Below are positions 42,471 through 60,420 of a DNA stretch of 64,000 nucleotides, in pieces (within the stretch, counting starts at the first letter, position 1; each line of letters opens with the position of its first letter). The DNA is taken from NCBI RefSeq assembly GCF_016097555.1, contig NW_024533064.1, forward strand, positions 34,339 to 98,338. The letters run 5' to 3'. Source of the stretch: Gigantopelta aegis. Taxonomy: Eukaryota; Mollusca; Gastropoda; Neomphalida; Peltospiridae. The notes under the pieces were generated by a model, which searched no databases, was not told the origin of the DNA, and worked only from the letters and a program-made list of their open reading frames with translations. Position numbers and translations under genes: made by a program.

Positions 42471-44504
42471 ATGTATTTTCTGTTATGTACTGTCTTTATC
42501 TCTCTCTTTGTTCCATTATATGGTGAGTATATTATAAAGTTAATATCATATATTATATTTGTACATGTACTATTACTATAGGGAACTCTTGTACTGAAGG
42601 GTTTATGGACTATGAACTGTTACATACAAAGCTAAACAGATATGTGATAGTAATACTTGTAATGGACCTCTTAACAATAACTTAGGAGATGGCATGTGAT
42701 AATGCCTTCCTACAGTTTTAATTGTTCTGGTATATCACCAGTCTTTTATTTGGTGGAGATCTGAGATTGTATATTTCTTATAAATATCCTACGATTTCCC
42801 TTTGGAGTAGACAAGGAGGAAGTACAGTTATAACAAGTAGCTGGCAGTGATAGAACTTATCACTTAATCCATACAATTTTAGTACATCTGGTCCATTACT
42901 ATATCATTTCTCAGAATCCTTACAATTTGAGTCAGGACAAATACTTGGATTAAGACACTATGATAACAGAAGACGATCAGTCATTAATAACAGATTACAT
43001 TGATAGCAACAAATCAATGATATATAAGTTTGAAAACAATTTCATTAACTTTAATACTATTGACATATACAAGGAAACACGAAACATAATGTAGAACAGA
43101 AACAAATTTTTATATATCCAAAAACAGGTAATACATTATAATTAGTTGCTAAATATTATTATGTTCTTTATTCCTAGATACACACAATGTATTAATGGAT
43201 TTCCAATAAAGATACAGTGATAACCAAATCAAGAGATATTAAATAGTGAATAAATATCAGATAATGCTAGAAGATTTTTAAAATCTTCATGTTACTTGAT
43301 GGTCATGTGACACAATAATTGTTGGAGGAAGAATTGACAAAGTATAATGATTCAAAAAAACTTTGGAGATCATTAGTTCAAATAACATTATCAAACACTT
43401 TTGGACTACAAGATTTTTACAATCTTCAGAAAATGCTTCATTCATTTCCTACTAAGTTTATTTCAATATAATTTGTCATCTTTTCCAGTACAAGTAGAAG
43501 AAGGAGATTTTCTTACTATTTTTCAAACCACAGACAAATAAAAAACCTTATATTATATATAACAAGAATTGAATGGTCCAAAAACTATAACTCCAACTAT
43601 TCCATTATAACTACAAAAATGATTATCCACTAGTATCTATTAGTGTAGGTAAGTAAATAATTGATTTAAACAAATATCTCAATTTTTTATTCCATTGTGT
43701 AACTCTTCTACCTTTATCTCTGTTACAAGTACTATATCAGTCAAACTTATGTCAGCTATCTATTATCAACTCAGTAACAGCTTCCTCCTCTTCAAGTATA
43801 TTAACAGTGATATGTACATGTATTATAATTGCATATATATTTTATTATCTAGATATTGTTATATCTACTACTGTTATAATTCCAAGTAGGAGTAATAATT
43901 TAGATAGTTCTATAACTGAGTTACTATTGACAGTTACTACATCATCTGTTAGCATCATCATTCTACCTCAAACATCCTCTATATTCACTACTGTAACTAC
44001 TACAAACAATTCCTACAGTATTTGATAACACATCATTAATTTTGTACTATACATTGGTCTACCTCTTGTTGTACTAACTATTATATTAGTAGTAGTTAGT
44101 ACTGAATTTATAATAGTTATAATAAGATATAGAAAACAATATAATGGTTAGTTATTAATAGTACTTTATATTAAATGATATTACTATGAAATAGCTTCCA
44201 GTTAATGATGAGGAGGAATATGATGATGTTCTTACAAATAGTACATCAACTCATTCAGTAAGTCTTCTATGACATCATTGTTATATAAACTATTTCTTTA
44301 CAGACTGTAACAGTGAAGACTGATCCACTTACTGCAGTAAATCCTTCCTATATTACCTCCTCTATTAAAACTGATGATGATAATACTGAGTACATGACAT
44401 TATCAAATGAAGAACATCATGTCACATTAGTTGAACTAGTACCAACACAAGATAATATCGCATATGAACAATTACCAGTAGTTGATAATGATGACTATGT
44501 TTAA
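42471..44504 (+). CDS. Kinase-less receptor G with ITSM/ITIM-like tail
   Basis: Exon 1 (42471-42522) encodes MYFLLCTVFISLFVPLYG. Ectodomain 1 (42582-43127) resembles that of RTK F (CTEGFMDYELL; IMPSYSFNCSG; YKFENNFINFNTID). Ectodomain 2 (43178-43650) starts F-like and ends J-like. The stalk exon at 43853 onward ([20 protein letters not shown]) runs into a membrane segment at about 44040-44120 (IGLPLVVLTIILVVV across a frame change) and ends KQYNG. Exon 44195-44257 encodes NDEEEYDD; exon 44304-44504 encodes DPLTAVNPSYITSS, NTEYMTLSNEEHHVTLVELV, QDNIAYEQLPVVDNDDYV and a stop. No kinase follows; the next gene begins 470 bp on. The last exon is clean, but several one-base indels mar the ectodomains, so expression as a full receptor is uncertain. 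Confidence 0.65.
44304..44504 (+). other. Tyrosine-motif tail exon of receptor G
   Basis: A 201-bp terminal exon. Motifs in order: NPSY, TEYMTL (TxYxxL, ITSM-like), IAYEQL (IxYxxL, fits the ITIM consensus) and DDYV at the very C-terminus. The Tyr of TEYMTL and that of IAYEQL are 24 residues apart, a distance known from ITIM-ITSM pairs that bind tandem SH2 phosphatases. ITAM spacing (10-12) does not fit. Confidence 0.7.
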
Positions 44505-44975
44505 TATACTTTAGTTTAACATATACAAAAGTAGAGAACTGTGTGATGTCTTGTTGATAAATATATTGTATTTGTTAGAAAACTCTCTCTATCTCTGTCT
44601 AATTTTTGAATCTCCATAGCAACAAATATTAACATAAAAGATATAGAACTTATTCCAGCAAGTAACTAACTGCAACAAATTAATATAAAAATAGAAGTTA
44701 ATACTGGAATTGACTTTAGTAATCCACTTATTGTGATAATAACATCCTATATTATCTCCTTTATTAAAACTACTAATACATGATATTATCAAATAAAGAA
44801 TATAAAGTCAGATTAATTACAATACAAATATTGCTTATTAAATATGAAATAAAATAATTACATGATGTCATAATGATGTAATCTCGAAACGTTATTATAA
44901 TTGTTTGCTATTTATGTAGTATGATGGATGTTTCATATTATATACATAACTTGTAACTCCCTAAAGTTTAGTCAA
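44505..44975 (+). other. 3' flank of G with relic second copy of the tail exon
   Basis: About 44700-44850 is a degraded duplicate of the terminal exon. It retains the order ATCCACTTATTGTG, TCCTATATTATCTCCT, AAAACTACTAATACATGATA and TATCAAATAAAGAATA, parallel to NPSYITSSIKT, EYMTLSN and EEH. The same relic follows I (49860-50010), lies after H (47455-47600) and is also at 63370-63520. Confidence 0.6.
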
Positions 44976-47240
44976 AAGGGAACTCTTGTCCCATACTGAA
45001 GGGCTATATGGACTATGTAACTGTTACAATACAAAGCTAAACAGATCTGTAATAGTGATGTTCGTAATGGATCTCTTATCAAGAATAGAATGTGGAATGA
45101 AGAATGGATATTAGCATCCTATCCATTCAATTGCTCTGGAAATATTACCAGTTTTTTAATTGGGGGAGTTTTGAGACTAGCAAAAAGCAAGTATCCAATT
45201 CTCTCATTGTGGGAAAGAACAGAACAATGATACTTATAGCAAAGTGTCACTCAGTTGAAAGAAATTTATCATTTGATCCATATGATTTCAACACATCTGG
45301 ACTATTGCATTTTCATTTATCAGAACCAGTGAATTCACAAAACTATGTAATAAGAATGAAGCCAATATCATGACAGTGAAACTGCTGTTCGATTATACTA
45401 TGTTGTTAATAATCAAACAATACATCGACTTAAAAATAAGAAGAGAGACAGTACATCAAGTTGATTTGAGTAACGACACTTCTATTCTAAAAAAAGCAAT
45501 TACTAATTTATCCAGAAACAGGTTAGCATAAGAATAAAAACTACTAAATTATTATCTTTTATTAGATTCACCTGATGTGTTCATGACTTTCCAGATAAAG
45601 ACCCTTTTTTAACACAAAATGCAAGAGATATTACTAGAGTGAACAATATTGGAATAATTGTAACAAGATCTTTCAGTTGTGAAAGCCCTTCAAATTACTT
45701 GCAATGGTACTCTGACAAATATTTTTATTGGAGCTAAAAGAAATAATGATTCACAAAATGATCTTCCCATAGTTTCAGATAACTAGTCAGAACACTCTTA
45801 AACAACAAAGCTTTTATCTATCTTCAGAAAATGCTTCATTCATTGACAACAATTTATTTGAATATAATTTGTCGTCTTGTCCAGTACAAGTAGAAGAAGG
45901 AGATTTTCTTACTATTTTTTCAACCACAGACAAATAAAGCAACCTTATATTATACAACAAGAATTCAATGGTCCAGGAAAACTATAACTCCAACTATTCC
46001 ATTATAACTACCATAAATAATTATCCACTAGTGTCTATTAGGTGTAGATAATCCATCCATCTATCTGTCCATTCATTTATTCATTTATTCATTATTCATT
46101 AGTCTATATAAATCTACAACTGTCAATATTATTAGATTAATTGTTAACATTATTAGATTAAATTAGTACATAACTTAGTGTAGTGGAGTTATTAGTTTCT
46201 ACAAACTTAATGATCATGCCAATAATAACATAGTAACAGTTTTACATCTTCTCATTATTAGATCATAACATTATCTCTTTATATATAGGATATATCTACT
46301 GAACCATTTTATTATATAGTGTATTACAAAGAGATGAACTATGTGTACCTACTGTGGTAAGTAGAGTAGTGTAATCACATGTGATATATCTACTGAACCA
46401 TAGATATATATAAGGGTGCATTACAAAGAGGTGAACTATATGTACCTACTGTGGTAAGTAGAGTAGTGTAATCACATGTGATATATCTACTGAACCATCT
46501 ATATATAATGTATTACAAAAGAGATGAACTATATGTACCTACTGTGTAAAATAGAGTAGTGATGTTTGTCAATGTGCCAAATGTCTGTATACCAAAATGT
46601 CAACATGTATTAAAATGGAAATCTATTTTTGTTTAGAACTAATTAATATTATGACTGTTGATTATGTAACTACTGTCTGTTTAATGAATGTACATTATAC
46701 TTGAGATAGAGGAATGTATTATATAGTGATATTATATTTTGATATGCTATTTGTTGAATGAATGTATAAGATAGTGAAGAAATTTATGTAGACAGAGTTT
46801 AATAGTAGGTTACTGAATTGTTTTATAATAGTAACCACTAGAAAGGATAAGAATGAATTCATTAGTCTTGAGTACATATTGTGGTAGCTGTCTATACTAA
46901 ATGATAGGAATGAATTATATATTATATATCCCTTGTTTTATTGATACATTGTTAGACTTTGGCTAAGAGTAACTACAAGTTGTCATCAACTCATTCAGTA
47001 AGTCTTCTATGACATCATTGTTATATTTCTTTACAGACTGTAACAGTGAAGAGTGATCCACTTTCTGCAGTAAAAATCCTTCCTATATTACCTCCTCCAT
47101 TAAAAACTGATGATGATAATACTGAGTACATGACATTATCAAATGAAGAACATTAAGTCACATTAGTTGAACTAGTACCAACACAAGATAATATTACATA
47201 TGAACAATTACCAGTAGTTGATAATGATGACTATATTTAA
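44976..47240 (+). pseudogene. Mosaic remnant H: ectodomains joined to RTK array and kinase-less tail
   Basis: The usual upstream flank (TTTAGTCAAAAG) runs directly into GGAACTCTTG of ectodomain 1 at about 44976, so the signal-peptide exon and first intron are missing. Ectodomains 1 (44977-45527) and 2 (45568-46047) are J/I-like (NRMWNEEWILASYPFNCSGN). At about 46048 the end of ectodomain 2 jumps into the intron that precedes the 92-bp array in J, removing the stalk, membrane and first tail exons. Three array copies follow (46289-46548), then J-like intron DNA. At about 46983 it jumps into the EEEYDDV-donor region and the terminal exon (47039-47240) of the kinase-less type (NTEYMTLSN, YEQLPVVDNDDYI). 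With no signal peptide and no membrane segment it is very unlikely to make a receptor. It is also broken by many indels. Confidence 0.7.
46289..46548 (+). repeat. 92-bp exon-plus-donor array, 3 copies, in remnant H
   Basis: Three copies of the unit, starting after a TATATAG acceptor. Copies 1 and 2 have changes in the TATATA part, and the last has GTGTAAAATAG in place of GTGGTAAATAG. Flanking intron DNA on both sides matches RTK J. Confidence 0.85.
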
Positions 47241-47718
47241 TATACTTTAGTTTAACATATACAAATGTAGAGAACTGTTGATTTCTTGTTGATAAAAATA
47301 TTGTATTTGTTAGAAAACTCTATTCTATCTCTGTCTAATTTTCTGAATCTCCATAGCAACAAATATTAACATACAAGATATGAAACTTATTCCAACAAGT
47401 ACTTAACTGCAACAAATTAATATAAAATAGAAGTTAATACTGGAATTGACTTTAGTAATCCACTTATTGTGATAATAACATCCTATATTATCTCCTCCAT
47501 TAAAACTACTGACTACATGACATTATCAAATAAAGAATATCAAGTCATATTAATTACAATGCAAATATTGCTTATAAATATGAAATAAATAATCACAATG
47601 ATGTCATAATGATGTAATCTCGAAACGTTATTACAACTGTTTGCTATTTATTGTAGTGAGTGAATGTTTCATATTTTATACATAACTTTGTCACTCCCGA
47701 AAAAAGTTTAGTCAAAAG
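47241..47718 (+). other. Spacer between H and I: 3' flank, tail-exon relic and upstream flank of I
   Basis: Contains the relic tail-exon copy (47455-47600), a TGATGTCATAATGATGTAAT stretch at about 47600-47619, and the flank shared with J and M that ends GTCAAAAG just before the ATG. Confidence 0.55.
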
Positions 47719-49658
47719 ATGTATCTTTTATTATATGCTTTCCTTCACTTTCTCTTTGTCCCATTATCTGGTAAGTATATTATAAAGTTAATATCATATA
47801 TTATATTTTGTACATGTACTATTACTATAGGGAACTCTTGTACTGAGGGTTTATGGACTATGAACTGTTACAACACAAAGCTACAGATCTGTAATAGTGA
47901 TGTTCGTAATGGATCTCTTATCAAGAATAGAATGTGGAATGAAGAATGGATATTAGCATCCTATCCATTCAATTGCTCTGGAAATATTACCAGTTTTTTA
48001 ATTGGGGAGTTTGAAGACTAACAAAAAGCAAGTATCCAATTCTTTCATTGTGGAAGAACGAGCAGAGCAATGATGTTTATAACAAAGTGCCACTTAGTGA
48101 AAGAAATTTAACATTTGATCCATATGATTTCAGCACACATCTGGACTATTGCATCTTGTTTATCAGAACCATTGGAATTTCACAAAAAATTATGTAATAG
48201 GAATAAGGCAATATCGTGACAGTGAAACTGCTGTTCGATTATTACTATGTTGTTAATAATCAAACAATACATCGCCTTAATAATAACAAGAGAGACAGTA
48301 GACAAGTTGATTTGAGTAATGACACTTCTACTCAAACAAAAACAATTACTAATTTATCCAGAAACAGGTTAGCATAAGAATAAAAACTACTAAATTATTA
48401 TCTTTTATTAGATTCACCTGGATGTGTTCATGACTTTCCAGATAAAGATTTTTTAACACAAAATGCAAGAGATATTACTAGAGTGAAGCAATATTGGAAT
48501 AAATGTAACAAGATTTTTCAAAGCCCTTCAAATTACTTGCAATGGTACTCTGACAAATATTTTTATTGGAGCTAAAAGAAATGATGATTCAACAAATGAT
48601 CTTCCCATAGTTCAGATAACTAGTCAGAACACTCTTAAACAACAAAGCTTTTATCTATCTTCAGAAAATGCTTCATTCATTGACAACAATTTATTTGAAT
48701 ATAATTTGTCATCTTTTCCAGTACAAGTAAAAGAAGGAGATTTTCTTACTATTTTCAACCACAGAGAAATAAAAGCAACCTTATATTATATCAACCAAGA
48801 ATTCAATGGTCCAGAAAACTATAACTCCAACAACCTTATAACTAAACAAAAAATGATTATCCAACAGTGTAGTAATTAAATAATTGATTTCCAGAAATGT
48901 CTCAAATTTTTATTCCAACTCTTCTACCTTATCTCTGTTACATTATAACTTATGTCAGCCTATGACCAACCCATAATTATCTTTTCTCCTGTTCAAGTCT
49001 ATTAGTGTAGGTATACTTTATAATCAATATATTTTAATATCTAGATAATTGATACTAATTCTATAATACTACTGACAGTTATTACATCATCTGTCAACAT
49101 CATTCCACCTCCAAACATCATCTGTATGCTCACTACATTAACTACTCAAACAATTCCTACAGTATTTGATAACACATCATTAATTCTTGTACTATACATT
49201 GGTCTACCTCTAGCAAGGGCTGTTGTACTAACTATTATATTAGTAGTAGTTAGTACTGTATTTATAATATTTATAATAAGATATAGAAAACAATATAATG
49301 GTTAGTTATTAATAGTACTTTATACTAATGATATTACTACTGAAATAGTTCCCAATAATGTTGAGGAGGAATATGATGATGTTCCTACAAATAGTACATC
49401 AACTCATTCAGTAAGTCTTCTATGACATCATTGTTATATAAAACTATTTCTTTACAGACTGTAGCAGTGAAGAGTGATCCACTTACTACAGTAAATCCTT
49501 CCTATATTACCTCCTCCATTAAAACTGATGATGATAATACTGAGTACATGACATTATCAAATGAAGAACATCAAGTCACATTAGTTGAACTAGTACCAAC
49601 ACAAGATAATATTGCATATGAACAATTACCAGTAGTTGATAATGATGACTATATTTAA
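47719..49658 (+). CDS. Kinase-less receptor I with ITSM/ITIM-like tail
   Basis: Exon 1 (47719-47770) encodes MYLLLYAFLHFLFVPLSG. Ectodomain 1 (47831-48367) and ectodomain 2 (48412-about 48875) are nearly those of RTK J (NGSLIKNRMWNEEWILASYP; NCSGNITSFLIG; SQNTLKQQSFYLSSENASF). A shortened stalk and membrane exon at 49045-49301 reads YIGLPLARAVVLTIILVVV and FIIRYRKQYNG. Exon 49349-49410 reads NVEEEYDDVPTNSTSTHS, and terminal exon 49458-49658 reads DPLTTVNPSYITSS, NTEYMTLSNEEHQVTLVELV, QDNIAYEQLPVVDNDDYI and a stop. The membrane segment has an extra LAR insertion relative to B. Frame breaks occur in both ectodomains, and the donor of the ectodomain 2 exon is lost (GTGTAGTAATT), so it may be a recent pseudogene or misread. 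It lies directly upstream of RTK J, whose outside part it mirrors. Confidence 0.6.
49458..49658 (+). other. Tyrosine-motif tail exon of receptor I
   Basis: 201 bp, same layout as in G: NPSY, TEYMTL, IAYEQL and a terminal DDYI. Only a few codons differ between the G and I copies, while their ectodomains differ much more, which suggests constraint or gene conversion on the tail. Confidence 0.7.
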
Positions 49659-50133
49659 TATACTTTAGTTTAACATATACAAATGTAGAGAACTGTGATG
49701 TTCTTGTTATAAATATATTGTATTTGTTAGAAAACTCTCTTCTATCTCTGTCTAATTTTCTGAATCTCCATAGCAACAAATATTAACATACAAGATATGA
49801 AACTTATTCCAACAAGTAATTAACTGCAACAAATTAATATAAAATAGAAGTTAATACTGGAATTGACTTTAGTAATCCACTTATTGTGATAATAACATTC
49901 TATATTATCTCCTCCATTAAAACTACTGACTACATGACATTATCAAATAAAGAATATCAAGTCACATTAATTATAATACAAATATTGCTTATGAAATATG
50001 AAATAAATAATCACAATGATGTCATAATGATGTAATCTCGAAACGTTATTATAACTGTTTGCTATTTATTGTAGTGAATGGATGTTTCATATTATATACA
50101 TAACTTTGTAACTCCCTAAAGTTTAGTCAAAAG
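49659..50133 (+). promoter_or_regulatory. Shared flank upstream of RTK J (also before H, I and M)
   Basis: The last 110 bp or so (CTCGAAACGTTATTATAACT, then TGTTTGCTATTTATTGTAG, to AGTTTAGTCAAAAG) recur almost unchanged before H, I, J and M at the same distance from the start. The stretch just before contains TGATGTCATAATGATGTAAT, with two TGATGT(C)A-like sites that could bind a bZIP factor. Repetition may reflect duplication alone. The first half holds the relic tail exon (49860-50010). Confidence 0.35.
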
Positions 50134-56012
<5,879 letters not shown>

Positions 56013-56998
56013 CTTATTAGTTTTTGTGAAAATGTATATAATTTCTTATTAAAGAGCGTGGGAGTAACCACTCCACAAATTCACTCAGCAAAAATGTATC
56101 TTCTGTTATGTATTGTCTTACTCTCTCTCTTTGTCCCCATTATCTGGTAAGTATATTATAAAGTTAATATCATATATTATATTTGTACATGTACTATTAC
56201 TATAGGGAACTCTTGTACTGAAGGGTTTATGGACTATGAACTGTTACAACACAAAGCTAAACAGATCTGTAATAGTGATACTTGTGATGGATCTCTTAAA
56301 AATAATAGAATGTGGAATGAAGAATGGATATTAGCATCCTATCCATTCAATTGCTCTGGAAATATTACCAGTCTTTTAATTGGAGGAGATTTGAGACTAA
56401 CAAAAAGCAAGTATCCAATTCTCTCATTGTGGGAGAAAGAACAGAACAATGATGTTTATAACAAAGTATCACTCAGTGAAAGAAAGTAAACATTTGATCC
56501 ATATGATTTCAGCACATCTGGACTATTGCATTTTCATTTATCAGAACCATTGGAATTTCACAAAAATTATGTAATAGGAATAAGGCAATATCGTGACAGT
56601 GAAACTGCTGTTCGATTATACTATGTTGTTAATAATCAAACATACATCGCCTTAATAATAAGAAGAGAGACAGTACACAAATTGATTTGAGTGCTGACAC
56701 TTCTATTCAAAAAAAACAATTACTAATTTATCCAGAAACAGGTTAGCATAAGAATAAAAACTACTAAATTATTATCTTTTATTAGATTCACCTGGATGTG
56801 TTCATAACTTTCCAGATAAAGATTTTTTAACACAGAATTCAAGAGATATTACTAAAGTGAAACGATATTGGAATAATGCACAAAGATCTTTCAAACCCTT
56901 CAAATTACTTGCATGGTACTCTGACCAAATATTGCTGTTTGGAGCTGAAAGTGATAATCACAAAAAATGACTTCCCTAGTCAGATAACTAGTCAGAAC

Positions 56999-57015
56999 CA
57001 GACATGGGGCAAGCA
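56999..57015 (+). repeat. Left terminal inverted repeat of the MITE
   Basis: CAGACATGGGGCAAGCA, a 17-base perfect match to the reverse complement of 57609-57625. Confidence 0.9.
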
Positions 57016-57608
57016 CTTGAGTGCTTGTGCTTGAAAGCACTTTAAGCACATTTTTTTGGAATGCTTGGAGGTGCTTTCAAGCATTTATTATATATAAGCA
57101 TTTATGCTTGTGCTTGTGCTTAAGCACTTTATAGCATTAGTGCTTTAAAGCACTTTATAAGCACTTTTAAGCACAAAGGCTGCAAGTTCTTTGTGCACTT
57201 AGCACATCTATTAATACTCTTTTGCTATCAGTCTGTTTATCCATCATTAGCAAATATAACTACAACTGTGTTTGGAGTTCCTGTATCTTTTTGTAGTAGA
57301 GCAGCTGTTTTAGTGTGGCAAGCAAGATTTTTAGGCCAGAGAGATGCCGACTGGTAGATACTATATTCTATAACTAATGTTTTATAACGATTATAACAAG
57401 AAGTATTTTTAAAAGTTGACTTAGATAAAAGAATTGTTTATTTGAAGGACACGATTTTTTGTCAAAAATGCTTGTGTTTGTGCTTCAAGCATTTTTTAAG
57501 TGCTTGAATTGTGCTTCAAGCACTTATTTTTTAGAAGCACAAATGCTTGTGCTTGTGCTTAAGCTCTTTTATGAATGCTTTAAGTTGTGCTTCAAGCACT
57601 TCAGTAAA

Positions 57609-57625
57609 TGCTTGCCCCATGTCTG
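57609..57625 (-). repeat. Right terminal inverted repeat of the MITE
   Basis: Reads TGCTTGCCCCATGTCTG on the + strand, the exact complement of the left end. Confidence 0.9.
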
Positions 57626-59396
57626 GTCAGAACACTCTTAAACAACAAAGCTTTTCTATCTATCTTCAGAAAATGCTTCATTCATTGACAACAATTTTAT
57701 TTGGATATAATTTGTCATCTTCTCTAGTACAGTAGAAGAAGGAGATTGTTCTTACTATTTTTCAACCAAGAAAAAGTAAAAGCAACCTTATATTTATATT
57801 ATCAAGAATTCAATGGTCCAGAAAACTATGACTCCAGCTATTCCTTTATAACTAACAAAAATAATTATCCACTTTGGTTCTACTAGTGTAGGTAAGTAAA
57901 CAGTTGATTTAAAACAAATATTTCAATTTTTTTTCCAGTTGGGAGTTCTTCTAACCTTTATCTCTGTTACAACTTACTATATCAAAGTTAAGTCATCTAG
58001 CTATGACCAACTCACTAACAGTTTTCTCCTCTTCAAGTATATTAATAGTGATATATATACTATACAATTATATATATTTTATTATCTAGATATTGTTATA
58101 TCTACTACTGTTATAATTCCAAGTAGTAATAATAATTTAGATATTTCTATAACTGAGTTACTATTGACAATGGCTACATCATCTGTTAATATCCTCATAT
58201 CATCCACTACTCAGTTAATAACTAATCCAATTACAAGTGTTATTAAGTCATCAACTATCAGCTCTTCATTAGGTGTTATTTCCTCATGCAAGTAAACATT
58301 ATATCAATGGCTACTATCCAACATCCTTCTTTTACACCTATAAAGATACATCTATTACAGAGACAGTCTTGACATCATTAACTGCTTTTCCTTTTCTCAC
58401 TACAAAGTAACATGATACCGTCCACACTTGACCCTGATAGACCTCCTTCTACATTTGTCTAAAGCTAGATCCACACCTACATAGTGTTTTCAAGGACAAG
58501 ATAGCAGAGAGAATAACCCAGTGATAATAATAGCAGCTGTTATATTTCCTATATTACTACTGTTATTAATGTTGGTATAATTGTAACAACTTGTATTATA
58601 GTTTATCATCAAAGACGAAAGAAGAGAAAGAGTAATTTAGCTGTTCTTAATGATGATAACAACTCTGGTCAACTCAGTAAACCCAACATATCAATCAAAC
58701 ACACTAAACCAAACTAGTACTAATGTCAGTAAAGTACCTTGTGATAATATATCTAATCCAGTATATGGAGGTAATATAATATCAATTATATCTATCTAAT
58801 AATAGTACATATAATCACATGTATATCATTATTTATATTTTTATGTATTTATAGCTAATGAGTGTACTAAATCATGTAATGGTACACTAAAGACAGGACA
58901 ACCACATTATGAAGTAACTAACCACTACTCACAACCAGGAGAGGACAACGCTATACTCAAGACAGATGAACTAATTTATGAGAAGCTAACAGAGAATCAT
59001 TCTACTCAGAGGCAGGAGGTCTGATAATGATATTACTCTTAAAACAATACAAGGTATACTTTATGAAGAAACTTCTCCATTAATATCAAAGTCTAAAGGA
59101 TGTAATGAACAGTTTATACAGAAACAAACATACCAGTACAAACTGTGAGTGACTTACTTCTAAAATGACTTATATTATGCCATCCATTCACAATTTATCT
59201 AATGAAATCCATCCATTCATTCCATTCATTTATATAAACCTACAACTAACAACGCTATCAGATGACATTAGTACATAATTTAGTGTAGGGGAGTTATTTT
59301 TTCCTACTTAACATGATGATTATACTAATAATAACATTGTAACAGATTATATCTTATTATTGTTAAATCGTAACATTATATATTTTTTATATATAG

Positions 59397-59833
59397 GATA
59401 TATCTACTGAACCATCTATATATAATGTATTACAAAGAGGTGAACTATATTACCTACTGTGGTAAGTAGAGTAGTGTAATCACATGTGATATATCTACTG
59501 AACCCTTTATATATAATGTAGTATAAAGAGGTGAACTATGTGTACCTACTGTGGTAAGTAGAGTAGTGTAATCACATGATATATCTACTGAACCATCTAT
59601 ATATAATATATTACAAAGAGGTGAACTATATGTACCTACTGTGGTAAGTAGAGTAGTGTAATCACATGTGATATATCTACTGAATCATCTATATATAATG
59701 TATTACAAAGAGGTGAACTATATGTACCTACTGTGGTAAGTAGAGTAGTGTATCACATGTGATATATCTACTGAACCATTTATTATGTATTACAAAGAGG
59801 GGAAACTATATGTACCTACTGTGGTAAGTAGAG
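59397..59833 (+). repeat. 92-bp exon-plus-donor array, 5 copies, in RTK K
   Basis: Five diverged copies after a TATATAG acceptor, with several indels (ACTATATTACC, CACATGATAT, TTTATTATGT). More diverged between copies than the array in F. Confidence 0.88.
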
Positions 59834-60420
59834 TTATACGTCATATAGTTCAACTTAGCAACAATATAGTTATAATAGTAATATTAGTATACACTCTGTG
59901 TGATCTTGTTTAAAACTGATATCAACATGTCAAACATGTTTCATAATCTGTATATTATAGTAGATGTCCTTTAATATACTTACTGTATCTGTCTGTACTG
60001 ATAAATGATATTATGAGAGTTAACATACTATTAAATGAGGTCCTAGTAGTGTAGTGTAATCACATGATAGATTACCTATTTAATAGAATATATAGAATAT
60101 ATTAGTAGTCAACTTAGAGAGTTGAGATACTGATAATAAGTCACTGTTACATCTGACAATATACTATACAATCTTGTTTATCATAAATTGAATATTGCAA
60201 TGTGGTTATGATATATGTTATAATAAAACACTTACTGTCTGTATCTGTTTATAGCTTTATACTGCTATCAATTACTTTAATGCTTTTTGTACATAGGTTG
60301 AATGAGAACAATTAACTAACATACCCTAAATTATTTTGTTTCTAATAACATGTGATCCTATATAATGACATCAACATTGTAATATAATGACATCATACAA
60401 TACCAATCTGTTCTATATAG
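59834..60420. other. Intron DNA after the array in RTK K
   Basis: AT-rich. A decayed copy of the next exon's start (GGTTGAATGAGAACAATTAA) at about 60296-60315 precedes the one at 60421, suggesting a local duplication. Confidence 0.4.

Larger units (their letters stand above)
56991..57633. mobile_element. hAT-type MITE (627 bp) with 8-bp target duplication
   Basis: The element spans 56999-57625. It begins CAGACATGGGGCAAGCA and ends with the exact reverse complement of those 17 bases. The 8-bp direct repeat GTCAGAAC flanks it (56991-56998 and 57626-57633). Eight-base duplications and CAG-ending inverted repeats are typical of hAT transposons. The interior is packed with AAGCACTTT / AAAGTGCTT-like motifs in both orientations, as in hAT subterminal transposase-binding repeats. 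No transposase coding is present: the open frame at 57459-57641 only translates the repeats. It is inserted in ectodomain exon 2 of RTK K and absent from the same exon in F, G, H, I, J and L, so the insertion is younger than the duplications. Confidence 0.9.

Noticed and set aside
44976-47240. H as a secreted decoy receptor (ectodomains without membrane segment)
   Set aside because: It also lacks the signal-peptide exon and has many frame breaks, so secretion is not supported.
57459-57735. Cys-rich small protein genes inside the MITE
   Set aside because: The frames translate the AGCACTT subterminal repeats of the element and run across its end; no start context or family resemblance.
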